Assembly (NCBI GenBank): GCA_014529385.2 | Contig: CM043945.1 | Coordinates: 95,828,112 to 95,892,111, forward strand | DNA length: 64,000 bases | Direction of reading: 5' to 3' | Origin: Adiantum capillus-veneris | Lineage: Eukaryota; Streptophyta; Polypodiopsida; Polypodiales; Pteridaceae | Part shown: positions 48,302 to 58,925 of the stretch, in pieces | How the letters are laid out: the number at the start of each line of letters is the position of its first letter | How positions within the stretch are numbered: the first letter of the stretch is position 1 | Program-made: the position numbers and the translations under genes | The notes under the pieces: generated by a model | Database searches by the model: none | What the model saw: the letters and a program-made list of their open reading frames with translations, nothing else | Told to the model about the DNA's origin: nothing

Positions 48302-48800
48302 CGTGTAGTCATAAACCACATTAGAATTGATCATGAATGTACTTGAATGAAAGAGCAATAGACAAGGAACACATTTCAAGTTTCAAAATCAAAATGTGAT
48401 TAACAGAGCTCAAGATATGATGATTACAAAGTGTATGAGAGTAGCCGCTCTAGCTACAAAACTCAAAACTTTGATAATGATAAGTTCCCTTTCCCACTTT
48501 ACAAAATGAGTTTTATACGTAGGGCTCCCTTGGCCAGTGGCCAACTTTACAAGGCTCAAACTCCTTTATAAATTATAAAACTCGGATGTAGCACAAAAAT
48601 ACTCAAGGTGGTCTGGTTAAAGTTAGAGATTCTCGTAATTAAAAAAGCTTTCCAAAAAATAACGGATATCAAAATTTGGGGCTCAAAATGAAGGGGTCGA
48701 CTGTAAGTGTGCATGTCTGGTTTGGTTGCCAACATTCCCCCCTTCCTAGTCTTTGCACGTCCTCATGCAAACTATCTTGATCTTCATATGGATTGCCTTC
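48302..48800. other. Unassigned spacer
   Basis: AT-rich. No coding or RNA feature recognised. Confidence 0.4.
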
Positions 48801-48812
48801 ATGATGTCTTTG

Positions 48813-51430
48813 CTACTCCTTTGGTAGTTCCTTGATTATCTGATTGTGGGAGTCTTTAATAATACAGGGTGCGCACTTCTCTAGTGTGTGGGTGAGTAAA
48901 TTAAACTTCTTCTCTCTTGCTTTGGATTCCACCTTTTTTGCCAGTTCTCTGAAGGGATTATTACATAACATACTTTGGTAGGCTATATGGTGGGCATGTA
49001 GATTTTTTGTCATGGGGTTGAAAATTGAAGAATCTATTTTGAAGAACCTTTTCGTGAATGCCTCCTCGAATGTCTGCGTGTAGTGAGAGGGCAAAAACAT
49101 GATTTGGGCATACATCCCCATGGTTACGTTGCGGCTTGGAATCTTTGTCTTGAAGTTCCATCATAAGACTCTAATTTTGCAGGAATACTTGCCAGGGATG
49201 TTTCGTTGCCTCTATATCTTCAAATGTGATGATGCAGGTGATTATCATTTTTGCAATCTTCACCAACATTTGGCATGTCAGATTTGGGACATCCTTCATT
49301 TGGGTGATGACCCCTTGTAAGTTGTTCACCATATATCTTTCTTTGGATGGAAAGTTGTTTGGTGTTTTGGTGAGGACTCCCCTCTTTGGTTTGGCTCGAG
49401 AGTTGACAACGTTTCTTCTTCCAGAGGAGGGCTTCTTGTTTTATTAGTGGGAGAGAAATTATTTCATGCCCATGATTTTTGACTACCTTATCATGCGTTA
49501 TCATCAAAAGTTCTGCTAATTCTAGCACTTTAAGCTCATATTGCATATAGGCTTTGTGTGATGGGTCTCACACTTCTGAAATCCATCTTCCTTGGCATCT
49601 ATTTTTTTCTTTCATGTCTTTAAAATCATGGAACCCTCCCTCTGTAGAAGTGCATCTATAGGGGGAAGGTCCATGCTTGCATGCTCTTTGCCACATGTAG
49701 GTGGTGGAATATCCATTACTACTATCAAATACTTTATGGTAGTAATGGTCACATCTTTCTTTTGTAGCTCGATGGCGTGTGCCGCGCTGCGGGCTACCAA
49801 CTCTTCTTGTGCTCTAGCCAATTGCTCTTTAAGGTGCTTGATCTCTTCATCCTTTTGTCTCTGAATTGCGCAATGTCCTGCATCCAATATCAGTCGATCA
49901 TATATTTCTTGGGTCAGTTGATCCTTGAGAGTGTTCAACTCTTGTATTGTTGATGTTGTTGATGAAATAGCGGCGGGGGCTACTGTGTTCTACATCGCCA
50001 TAAGTTGTGTGAGGGTGCTTTTGACTACACCATATGATTTCCCTTGCTTTACATTTCTTTGGCATTCTTTGTCAAGCTCTTCTTCTAGCCGTTGTTGATC
50101 GACTTATAGTTGGGTGTTTGCCTCATTGAAATCTGGAGCTTCTTTGTAATAGTGGGCAACATTTTCTTTTTCTCTTTGTAGTTCAGACTATAGCTCTAAC
50201 TACACGCTTTGAAGTTCTTCAATTCTGTGTTATAGCCCTTGATTTGCTTCTTTTACTTTTGCTGCTTCAGCTTTGGTCTCTTCTAAGTCCAATTCTCTGA
50301 TGTTATTAAGAGCTCTTTGCCATTGGAATTGCAATTTGATATGCTCTAGATGCTCATCAATGTCAAAGGAATATTTGAGCTTATTTCCCTCTTCGATTAT
50401 GGCCTTTGTGCAAGGAGACCTTGGTCTTTTTTCCGATGTATGTGGTTTGCTGGAGTTGCTCGCTCCTTGATCTTTAATTTTTGGCTCCTCTCCACTCTTC
50501 TTTTGCTATTGCTCTTGAATTGTTGGTGAGGTCAACTTCCTCTTTTCTTGTTCTTTCATCTTCTCTTTAGCTTGGGCGAGGGGTGGTTGGTTGGGTGGAG
50601 AGATGTGGCACATTATCATCGTGGATTTCCAAAAGTTAAACATCACTCTCCTCCCTTGGTTGTTCTTCTTTTACCTTTTTCCTTGTTCTAATACTGAGAC
50701 GAGTTGTGAGATGATTCAAGATCATTGGTTTTCTACCTTTTTGACTCCTGTTGTGCTCTTTCTGTAGCTTTACGTTTGAGCTCATTGTGGATGTGTTGCC
50801 GCATGGTGCCGACAAGCTCCACATTAGTTGAGTTAGTCCTCCTTTTGTATTGCTTTATTTTTTCACGTTGCTCTGACTTTTGTTGTTCTAGTGGTTTATG
50901 ATGACCATTGTCACCTTCATCATCTGGATATGTTTCCATTGTCTTCTTCTCCTCTGCTATCTTCCTTCATAGTTCCTCTCTTTGTGTTTGAGAATCTTCT
51001 ATAGATCTTTGTGTCTAAGAGATGGGTATTTGATCTCTATGTTCTACAGATTTCCTTTTGACTCGCATCAACCAACAGAGAGTGTATTCTTTTTTTTCTT
51101 CGTCATCTTTGTCGTCCTTAGATGTCTAGTATTCTGACGACGTGTCTCTATTTTTTGGTTTGATTTCTACGTTGAGGTTGATATCTGATTTTGTCTCCTC
51201 ACTATCGTATTTTTTTCTTTGAGATCTCTGTCTTGATGTTTTCTTTGGTGCTTGAGCTATGGAGGGTCCTGCCACCAGTGACCTGACTGCATGCTTTGAG
51301 TTGTGCAGGAGATCAAGGTGTGACTCAATATTTGGCACAACTGATCTATCATTTCAAGTGCATGGTAGGAGATTCTAGGTAGCATTGGGTCCCCATTCAT
51401 ACATGTCTTCTTCACATCGCTGCTTTTGAG
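48813..51430 (-). pseudogene. Decayed long coiled-coil protein of unknown identity
   Basis: Minus-strand frames join into one protein-like text. A Lys/Glu/Arg-rich N-terminal part (51430-50640: TSRQRSQRKKYDSEETKSD; LVGTMRQHIHNELKRKATER) is followed by a long coiled coil (50440-49700: LNNIRELDLEETKAEAAKVK; EIKHLKEQLARAQEELVARS) and a C-terminal part (49160-48813: RGGIHEKVLQNRFFNFQPHD; KVESKAREKKFNLLTHTLEK). Three same-frame stops at 50230-50232 (TAA), 50200-50202 and 50188-50190 (TAG) sit where heptads favour Gln. No enzyme domain, knuckle or membrane segment. It adjoins copia F on the right at about 51454. Probably the first ORF of an unrecognised element, or a repeated host family. Confidence 0.5.
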
Positions 51431-51453
51431 ATTAGCTTTGACTATATTTTCCA

Positions 51454-52650
51454 TGCCTTTGTGAAAAGATCTTCAAGGTTGTCCTGTGTTGGCACATAAG
51501 CCAAGTTGATCTCTCCTGGTGAGAGAGTCTCCCTAACATAGTGATAATGCACCTCAATGTGCTTTATGAAAGCATGAAAAACTTGGTTCCTTGCAATTGC
51601 CAATGCGCTCTGACTGTCTGTGTAGATAGTATTAGTAGTGCCTTGTCCAATACCCAAATCAGCCATGACACTCAACCGTAGCTATGAAGATTGCCATGTA
51701 CTCAACCTCACAACTGGAAGTGGCCACAACTAGTTGCTTATTGCTCAACCATGATATGCATGAACTATTGAGCATGAAACAAAAACCACTCATGGACACT
51801 TGTGTGTCAAAACAACCAGCCCAATTTGAGTCCGAAAAAGCATATAAATCTGGCGGTAATGATCCCCCTTGGGATAAAACAAGCAAAGATGTAAAGTGCC
51901 ACTCAAGCAACAAAAACTCCTCTTGACATTCTGCAAATGCTTAAGACCCTGGGTTATGCATAAATTTACTGACCTGTGAGATTGCAAACTAAATATCTAG
52001 CCATACATAAATAAGGTAGCCAACAACAGTTTGGTAAAGAGTGACATCGACGGGATCACCATCATCATGAAGAATCAACTTCAAACATGTTTTCATGGGA
52101 GTGGCAATAGGTTTACAATCCTCAAGTCCAAACATACATAGCAATGTCTCTATGTAACTTGTTTGACACAAGGCAATACCACCAGCACACTGCTTAACCT
52201 GTATACCCAAGTAATGATGCAACAACCCCAAATCTTTCATCTTAAAAGTAGCATTCAGATCAGCCTTAAATTCAGAAACATGTCTCTCATTTGGTCTAGT
52301 GATCAACAAATCATCCTCATAGAGAACCACAACAAGAAATACATCACCCTCACGCTTTACATACAATGTGCTTTTTGTTGGACTGTTATGAAAGCCTCGT
52401 TTGACCAAATGAGAGTCAACCTTCTCATACCAAGCATGAAGCGATTGCTTCAACCCATACAAATCTTTCTTACATCGGCACACTTTATTCTCTTGTCCTT
52501 TTTTGACAAAACTGCGAGGCTGTGTTACATAAATTTCCTCAAATATATCACCATTCAAGAAAGCAGTAACAATGTCTGATTGATATACATCCCAACCAAA
52601 ATGATATACCAATGCACATAGATAATTCATAGTAGTCCTAGTACATGTGG
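51454..52650 (-). pseudogene. Copia F, 3' part: RT and RNase H
   Basis: From the junction with copia G leftward: LCALVYHFGWDVYQSDIVTA, FLNGDIFEEIYVTQPRSF, KKDLYGLKQSLHAWYEKVDS, FLVVVLYEDDLLITRPNERH (catalytic Y-E-D-D where Y-V-D-D is usual), DLGLLHHYLGIQVKQCAGGI, then RNase H (DSNWAGCFDTQVSMSGFCFM; WLSNKQLVVATSSCEVEYMA) to NLEDLFTKA at 51455. RT is open for 213 codons. It ends abruptly at about 51454 where the coiled-coil region starts, so the C-terminus and 3' LTR are lost. It continues from 58204-58780 across the copia G insertion. Confidence 0.9.
52646..52650. repeat. Left target-site duplication of copia G (TGTGG)
   Basis: TGTGG immediately left of the LTR and again at 58204-58208 immediately right of the other LTR. 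Five base pairs is the normal copia duplication length. Confidence 0.95.
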
Positions 52651-52842
52651 TGAAGGAGTACGAGCGAAAGTGCGACGCCAGAGAGAGTGCGAGAAGAAGA
52701 GCACGACGATATGGTGAACTCGCTCTACTGTAATGTGTAGAGAATAGTGAGTTCTTATTAGGTTTTTACAAAAGAATATGTGTACATACCTGGCGGCCCG
52801 CCCACTTACCTGGGCGACCACATTGGGCTTTATACCCCAACA
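52651..52842 (-). repeat. Copia G 3' LTR (192 bp)
   Basis: Minus strand begins TGTTGGGGTATAAAGCCC at 52842 and ends CTCCTTCA at 52651. It differs from the other LTR at three sites (for example C at 52679 versus G). A TATAAA lies near its start. Confidence 0.96.
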
Positions 52843-52853
52843 ACCTCCCACTT
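52843..52853 (-). promoter_or_regulatory. Copia G polypurine tract
   Basis: The minus strand reads AAGTGGGAGGT directly before the 3' LTR, the plus-strand priming site for cDNA synthesis. Confidence 0.85.
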
Positions 52854-52931
52854 AAAGTCTAATGTTGTACTTTAAGTGTGAGAGAAGCTACTATACAAGC
52901 TAATATACAAGAGATGTAGAGAAGTGATGTA

Positions 52932-55900
52932 CTACCCTACACCTAACTGCTTGCGAAAATGTGCAAAGCTCTCTGAGGGAAGTCCTTTTGTAAGTAGATC
53001 ACCAATATTTTCTGTGGTGTGAACTTTGACAAGCTGAAGTTGCTTATCCTCGAGCATTTCCCTGATGAAATGATACTTCACATCCACATGCTTTGTCTTT
53101 GAGTGATAAACTAGATTGCAAGCCAATTGTATAGCACTTTGACTATCACAATATAACACAGGCATCTCTTCTTTGATTCCCAAATCTGTTAGTAGTCGAT
53201 TAAGCCAAATTGATTCTTTGCATGCCTCTGATGCTGCAACATATTCAGCCTCTATAGTAGATTGAGTAACACAATCTTGTAATCTAGAACGCCATGATAC
53301 TGCTCCACCAGCCAATGTAAAGACATACCCTGACGTAGACCTTCGGTTGTCTAAGTCACCTGCATAATCTGAGTCTGTAAAACCCTTTACACTTAGCTCC
53401 TGACTCCCATAGCATATACGCATACTCTTTGTAGCTTTCAGGTATCTCAATATTCCTTTCACTGCCTCCCAATGTTTCTTGCCTGGGTTTGACATGTATC
53501 GACTTACTACTCCCACTGCAAATGCAATGTCTGGGCGAGTAGCAATCATTGCATACATCAAACTACCCACTGCAGACGCATATGGAATCTTATCCATTTC
53601 AGCCTGTTCTTCCTCAGACACAGGACAATCTTGTTTTTCTAAGTTTCACATATGGTGGCAATGGAACACTCAGTGCCTTTCCCTTCTCCATATTGAAACG
53701 TTGCAAAACCTTGTCAATATACTCTGTTTGAGATAACCAAATCAACTTCTTTGATCTCTCTCTCTCAATGCGCATACCAAGTATATGACTTGCCTCACCC
53801 ATGTCTTTCATGTCAAACAATTTTGCCATCTTTGACTTCAAAGCTGAAATTTCTTCCAAGTGCTTGCCAGCAATCAACATGTCATCCACATACAAAATAA
53901 GGATCAGCCAACTACCATCCTTAGCCTTCTTTGTATATAGACAGTGATCGAACTCACTACGTTTGTAGCCATGAGAAATCATAAACTTGTGGAATTTATG
54001 GTACCATGCCCTCGGTGCTTGTTTTAAGCCATAAAGACTCTTTAACAACTGGCATACCCAATCTTCCTTGCCTTTCTCAACAAACCCTTCTGGCTGCTGC
54101 ATGTAAATTTCCGCATCTAAATCACCATGCAAGAACGCTGTCTTGACATCCATTTGGTGCAACACCAAATCTAATATGGCAACCAATGCAAGAAAGCATC
54201 TCAATGTAGTCATCTTGACCACCGGAGAGAAGACTTCATCAAAGTCAATGCCTTGTTCTTGCTTAAAGCCCTTGGCAACAAGCCTTGCTTTGTACTTTGG
54301 CTGACTATCATGAGCGGTGATCTTATACCTGTAAACCCATTTACAAGGTAGATCCTTTTTGTCCTGTGGTAATTTAACTAGCTTCCATGTCTTGTTTTTA
54401 TGCAGAGCTGTCATCTCTGAATGCATGGCCAATTGCCAATTCCCGGAGTCCTTCATTTGCACTGCTTCTTTGTAACATGAAGGCTCATTGCAATCAGTCA
54501 ACATGACATAGTTCATAGATGGAACAAACCTATCAGGAGGTCACGTGACACGTCCAAATCTACGCACAATAGGTGGCTCAGGCTCAGCCACAACCTGTGG
54601 TTCCACTCTATCCTGTCCTTGCTCCTCTTGAGCCCTGACATTTTGTCTTGCACGTGCAGGTCCATCTTCTTGGAAGACAACTCTTCTAATCTCCTCAACC
54701 CTCTCTGGTTTAGAATGATATTTGGATTCATTAAAGTGAACATCATTGCTGCGGACAACCTTTCTGGATTCGGGATCCCAAAGTCTGTACCCCATCTCAC
54801 CAGAATTACCATAGCCTAGAAAGATGCACTTTCTACTCTTTGGCTCAAGTTTGTTCCTAAATTCCTTTGGAACGTGAGTATATGCCTCACAGCCAAAGAC
54901 TCTGAGATGCTTGTATGAGGGCATTTTGCCTGACCATACCATCTCTCGCACTAAATCCTTCTGCAAAACCTTGCTAGGAGATCTATTTACAAGATGAACA
55001 GCTGTTGATACAGCTTCAGTCCAAAACCCATTTGGCAGGTGTGCATTAGACAACATACTTCTGCCCTTCTCTTGTATGGTCCTATTCATCCTCTCAGAAA
55101 CACCATTTTGAGGAGGATTGTAAGGAGCAGTAAGTTCACGTTTTATACCTTTTGACTCACAAAAGTCGTGAAAGGCCTCTGAAACATACTCTCCACCATT
55201 GTCAGTGTGTAAGCATTTAAGCTTCTTGCCACTCTGATTCTCCACAAGTGTCACAAACGTTTTGAAAACACTAAACGCTTCATCCTTGTGCTTGAGAAAG
55301 TAAACCCATACTTTCCTCGAGTAATCATCTATAAATGTCATAAAGTAAGAAGCTCCCCGTAGAGATAGGTTAGGCATAGGTCCACACAAATCACTATGAA
55401 CAAGTGCCAATTGTGTATCTCTTCTACTGCTTCTATGCTTATGTGGATGTTGTGTTTGCTTACCATATAGACAATGTTCACAGAATTCAAAATCATTCAA
55501 TGAAAATCCAGGCAAATAACCAGAACGAGACAAGATTTCCATTCCCTTCTTGGACTTATGTCCTAATCGGCTATGCCACAAAGAAACGTTCGGCTGCTCG
55601 GTTACATTGATTACATTTTTAGAGACATTTGATACATAAATCATGTAAAGTCCTCCAGACTTTACTCCATGTGCTACTGTCATAGAACCCTTGGATATCT
55701 TCCACATGTTCTGTCCAAAAGTGGTGACGTAGCCAGCATCATCAAGTAAACCTGTGCTGATCAATCTCTTTGTAATTGCGGGAACATGTCTCACATTCTT
55801 CAGCGTGAAAGAAGAGCCATTCTGAAACTTCAATTGAACATCTCCAACACCTAGGATCTCACATGTCTGCCCATTGCCTAGCCGAACATGATCTTTAGTG

Positions 55901-56913
55901 GGCACATAAGAGGTAAACCACTCCTTGTTTGGAGACACATGAAGTGATGCCCCTGAGTCTATAATCCAGTCACTCAGTGCATTTCCATCAGATGTTGTAA
56001 GAAGAGCTGAGTCCATTGTATTCTTCAAGAAGTAGATGTCTCCTGACACTAGACTGTCATCCACTGCAACAGTGTTTGTCACATTTATTTCTTGAATCTT
56101 CACTAAGGACTTGTTCTTCTCACCATGGTCTTCAGCTTTCTCTTTGCCTTTTTCTGCTTTCCATTCTCTGCAGTCTCTTTTCATGTGACCCTTCTTGCCA
56201 CAATGGTAGCATTCTATGTCACTCTTGCCTTTAGCACTACGGGACTTGCTACGATACTGATTCCTCTTTCCACCTTTGTACTTTTCTTTGGTCCTTCCCC
56301 TGACAACTAAGGCTGTTCCTTTGCCTTTGTCCATTGTCTTTCTATTGGTTTCTTCAGTAAGCAGACTTCCTTCTACACCTGCTATGTTCAAACCATCTGG
56401 AGGTGCAGAATTACTCAAAGCTGTGCGAAAAGTGTCCCAACTTTCCGGCAATGTGATCAACAGGAACATAGCTCTAACAGGTTCATCAAACTTGACACCT
56501 TGAGCTGACAACTGACTGTAGATTGTGTTGAATTCATTTAGATGATTGGACATAGGTGTCCCTTCTTTCATCTTCAAGTCAACAAGCTTCTTAAGCCAGT
56601 ATACCTGTGAAGCTGCACTCTGCTTCTCATAAAGATCACTTAGCTTTAACCATGCTTGATAAGCCGACATCTCGTCTGCTACATTGAAGTAAATGCTTTC
56701 TGCCAAAGTCAACATAATGGTAGAAAGTGCCAATTCATCCATTTCGCTCCATTCATCTTCGTCCATATCTTCTGGTTTTATCCCCTTGAGCTTTATAGGT
56801 TTTATCTGCTTCTTTTGTCCCAACAAGTGCCAAATCTGCTTCTTCCACAATGGGAAATTGGTTCCATCCAGCTTCTTGATATTGTAAAGAGCAGTGTCCT
56901 GTGATCCAGCCAT
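52932..56913 (-). pseudogene. Copia G gag-pol polyprotein (one stop, one frameshift)
   Basis: ATG 56911-56913 (MAGSQDTALYNIKKLDGTNF). Gag with UBN2-type fold (FPLWKKQIWHLLG), CCHC knuckle CYHCGKKGHMKRDC, protease DWIIDSGASLHVSPNKEW (intact D-S-G), pre-integrase SLWHSRLGHKSKKGMEIL, integrase core (LVHSDLCGPMPNLSL; CLHTDNGGEYVSEAF; PPQNGVSERMNRTIQ), RT (VKTAFLHGDLDAEIYMQQPE; ILYVDDMLIAGKH), RNase H (GFTDSDYAGDLDNRRSTSGY; TQSTIEAEYVAASEA). Breaks: TGA 54541-54543 where copia family members have the Arg of RPPDR (CGA to TGA), and one extra A in an A5 run at about 53639, shifting into the RNase H frame. All catalytic residues examined are intact. About 1325 codons in all. Confidence 0.95.
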
Positions 56914-57995
56914 AGCTACGCTTCACAGTAGTTTACTTTCCTGGGAAAAATTCGGCAGAGTTTCCCCTGTAAACTGACCTCTGAACCAATATCAACCTGT
57001 CAAATGAACCAAGAAAGCTTCAGATTCTGCAGAAATTTTGGCAGAGTCTCCTTTGTAAAATGGCTCTGGTGTACTAAAAACAGACCAAAAAACAGCTGAA
57101 AAAACCACTGTCTCTCTAACACTATAAGCTGTGGGTAAACCTCTCCTGCACCTGTACTGTCTCTGACTGTCCTGTCACTGTCCTATAAGCATAGACTGCG
57201 ACAATGCCTCAACGGCAGTAAAGCAAAGATGCAATCCCAACTGTCTAACTCACAGTCAATACATCCTAGCTGCCTATCTAAGGGTGCTCGAGGGATCGCT
57301 CCAAGACCTGTATCACCGAAAGGATCTCAACATTCGAGAATCCCCCAGCTCAATAAAACCTCACTCGACCCTCAACAAAGGCTGCAGTAAATATGACAGT
57401 ACATAGACTTCCCACAAAGTCATACATCCACAAATTTCCCACTATATGCTGTAACCGCTGCGGCGATTGTTTGCTGCGTGACTCACAGCCAGCAAAACCT
57501 CAACAAACATACATCATCTCTGACAATACATCCCATGTGGAAGTACCTGCAATGACAGGATGAAATCTGGAATATCAAGCAGCAAACACAAGCTACCTGA
57601 TGAACTAGTGGATGTCGCCTACAGTCTGTGTGTAGATGCGCCCGTGTCGTATGTGACACGCCTCCAAGAACTGTGAGCCGTCCTTCGATGTGTAGACAAC
57701 CACAAATCAACACTCTGGGAGTGTTGATATCCTCAGCACCTGAAGTCGTAGGTCGAAAACCCCAAATTTGCAGAGTCAGATCTGCACCCGTCGAGACCAC
57801 GTAGTCGAAAATGGCCTGCGTAGAACTTTGTCGAAGCCGAACGGTGGCCGAGATGACCTCAGAATGAAATTCTGAGAACACCAAGCACTTTGGGCTTTCC
57901 CACAGGATTTGGGGCCATGTCTTCGCCTGTCGAATTTCACTCCAATCTGAGCTGGTGACTCTAGCCTCCTGCAGTGCTTCCCCGAGCCTCGATCT
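56914..57995 (-). other. Copia G 5' leader (about 1.1 kb)
   Basis: Non-coding between the primer site and the gag ATG. Longer than in many copia elements. The minus-strand open frame of 133 codons at 57483-57884 has no recognised domain. Packaging or dimerisation signals would be expected here but are not identifiable by eye. Confidence 0.7.
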
Positions 57996-58009
57996 GAGCT
58001 CTGATACCA
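57996..58009 (-). promoter_or_regulatory. Copia G primer-binding site
   Basis: The minus strand reads TGGTATCAGAGCTC, starting two to three bases inside the 5' LTR end. Matches the initiator Met-tRNA complement. Confidence 0.94.
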
Positions 58010-58011
58010 GT

Positions 58012-58203
58012 TGAAGGAGTACGAGCGAAAGTGCGACGCGAGAGAGAGTGCGAGAAGAAGAGCACGACGATATGGTGAACTCGCTCTACTATAATGTGTA
58101 GAGCATAGTGAGTTCTTATTAGGTTTTTACAAAAGAATATGTGTACATACCTGGCGGCCCGCCCACTTACCTGGGCGACCACATTGGGCTTTATACCCCA
58201 ACA
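58012..58203 (-). repeat. Copia G 5' LTR (192 bp)
   Basis: Same sequence as 52651-52842 apart from three substitutions (1.6%). Followed by TGTGG at 58204-58208. Confidence 0.96.
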
Positions 58204-58780
58204 TGTGGGAGCAAAATTCTCTTCATAATCTATGCCGTTTTGCTGTGCATAACCCTTTGCAACGAGTCGATCCTTATAGAGATCAATCTCACCATCCGGC
58301 TTGCATTTCAACTTGAAAGCCCACTTTGAACCTATGGCCTTTTTGCTAGGAGGCAAATCACATAAATTCCATGTGTCATTTTCTATAAGTGCTTCATATT
58401 CAGATTGCATGGCAACCATCCACAATTTTTTGAATTATGTGCTTCATCAAAATACAGAGGTTCCTTAACATCACATAAATTAGAAACAGTCAAAGCATAA
58501 CAATCTGATGCATAAGATGCATGGCAAGAACGTGAACAAGTACAATTAGAAAAAGGTGCATCCAATTTATTGTTAGATAAAGTATGCACCAGCCATTTTG
58601 GCATACCTCTAGCCTGCTCATTCTCAGCCCTTTCCTCATCAAGTACATCATGTACATATGCATCAGTAATAGGCTGATCTATAACATTTTTTGAAATCCC
58701 CATAGGATGTACATTTGCCTTATTTGAATTTACCTTCAAACTTCCACCACTAAAAAGAGGCAACAAAGTTTCATAAATTG
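58204..58780 (-). pseudogene. Copia F, 5' part: pre-RT region and start of RT
   Basis: Reads from about 58780 leftward: PIYETLLPLFSGGSLKVNSN, VHPMGISKNVIDQPITDAY, NEQARGMPKWLVHTLSNNK, CHASYASDCYALTVSNLC, then after a shift near 58425 the RT start (VAMQSEYEALIENDTWNLCD; KAIGSKWAFKLKCKPDGEID; RLVAKGYAQQNGIDYEENFA). It ends at the copia G target duplication. Closely matches copia E 36760-37320. Upstream gag-integrase is missing, cut at about 58780. Confidence 0.9.
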
Positions 58781-58925
58781 GTATGTAAGACAATTGCAAT
58801 GCCCTTAGATCATAATTTGAAGTTGGGGAATGATACATGTCAAGTGCTTGAAAATGCTACCATGTACAAGAATATTGTGGGCAGCTTGATCTACTTGACT
58901 ATCTCATGTCCAAGACCAAAAACCC
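58781..58925 (+). pseudogene. Copia H: short RT C-terminal fragment
   Basis: Plus strand, immediately abutting copia F: VCKTIAMPLDHNLKLG, then LENATMYKNIVGSLIYLT, the conserved end of copia RT before RNase H. About 48 codons. Nothing recognisable follows after about 58925. Confidence 0.75.

Larger units (their letters stand above)
52651..58203 (-). mobile_element. Copia G: complete young Ty1/copia element (5553 bp)
   Basis: Bounded by two 192-bp LTRs differing at 3 positions, flanked by TGTGG duplications. Internally: primer site next to the right LTR, a roughly 1.1-kb leader, a single gag-pol frame with one stop and one 1-bp shift, and a polypurine tract beside the left LTR. Inserted within the RT domain of copia F: removing it with one TGTGG copy rejoins the text before it (ENFAPT) with the text after it (LCALVYHFGWDV). 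TNT1-like pol. Confidence 0.97.
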
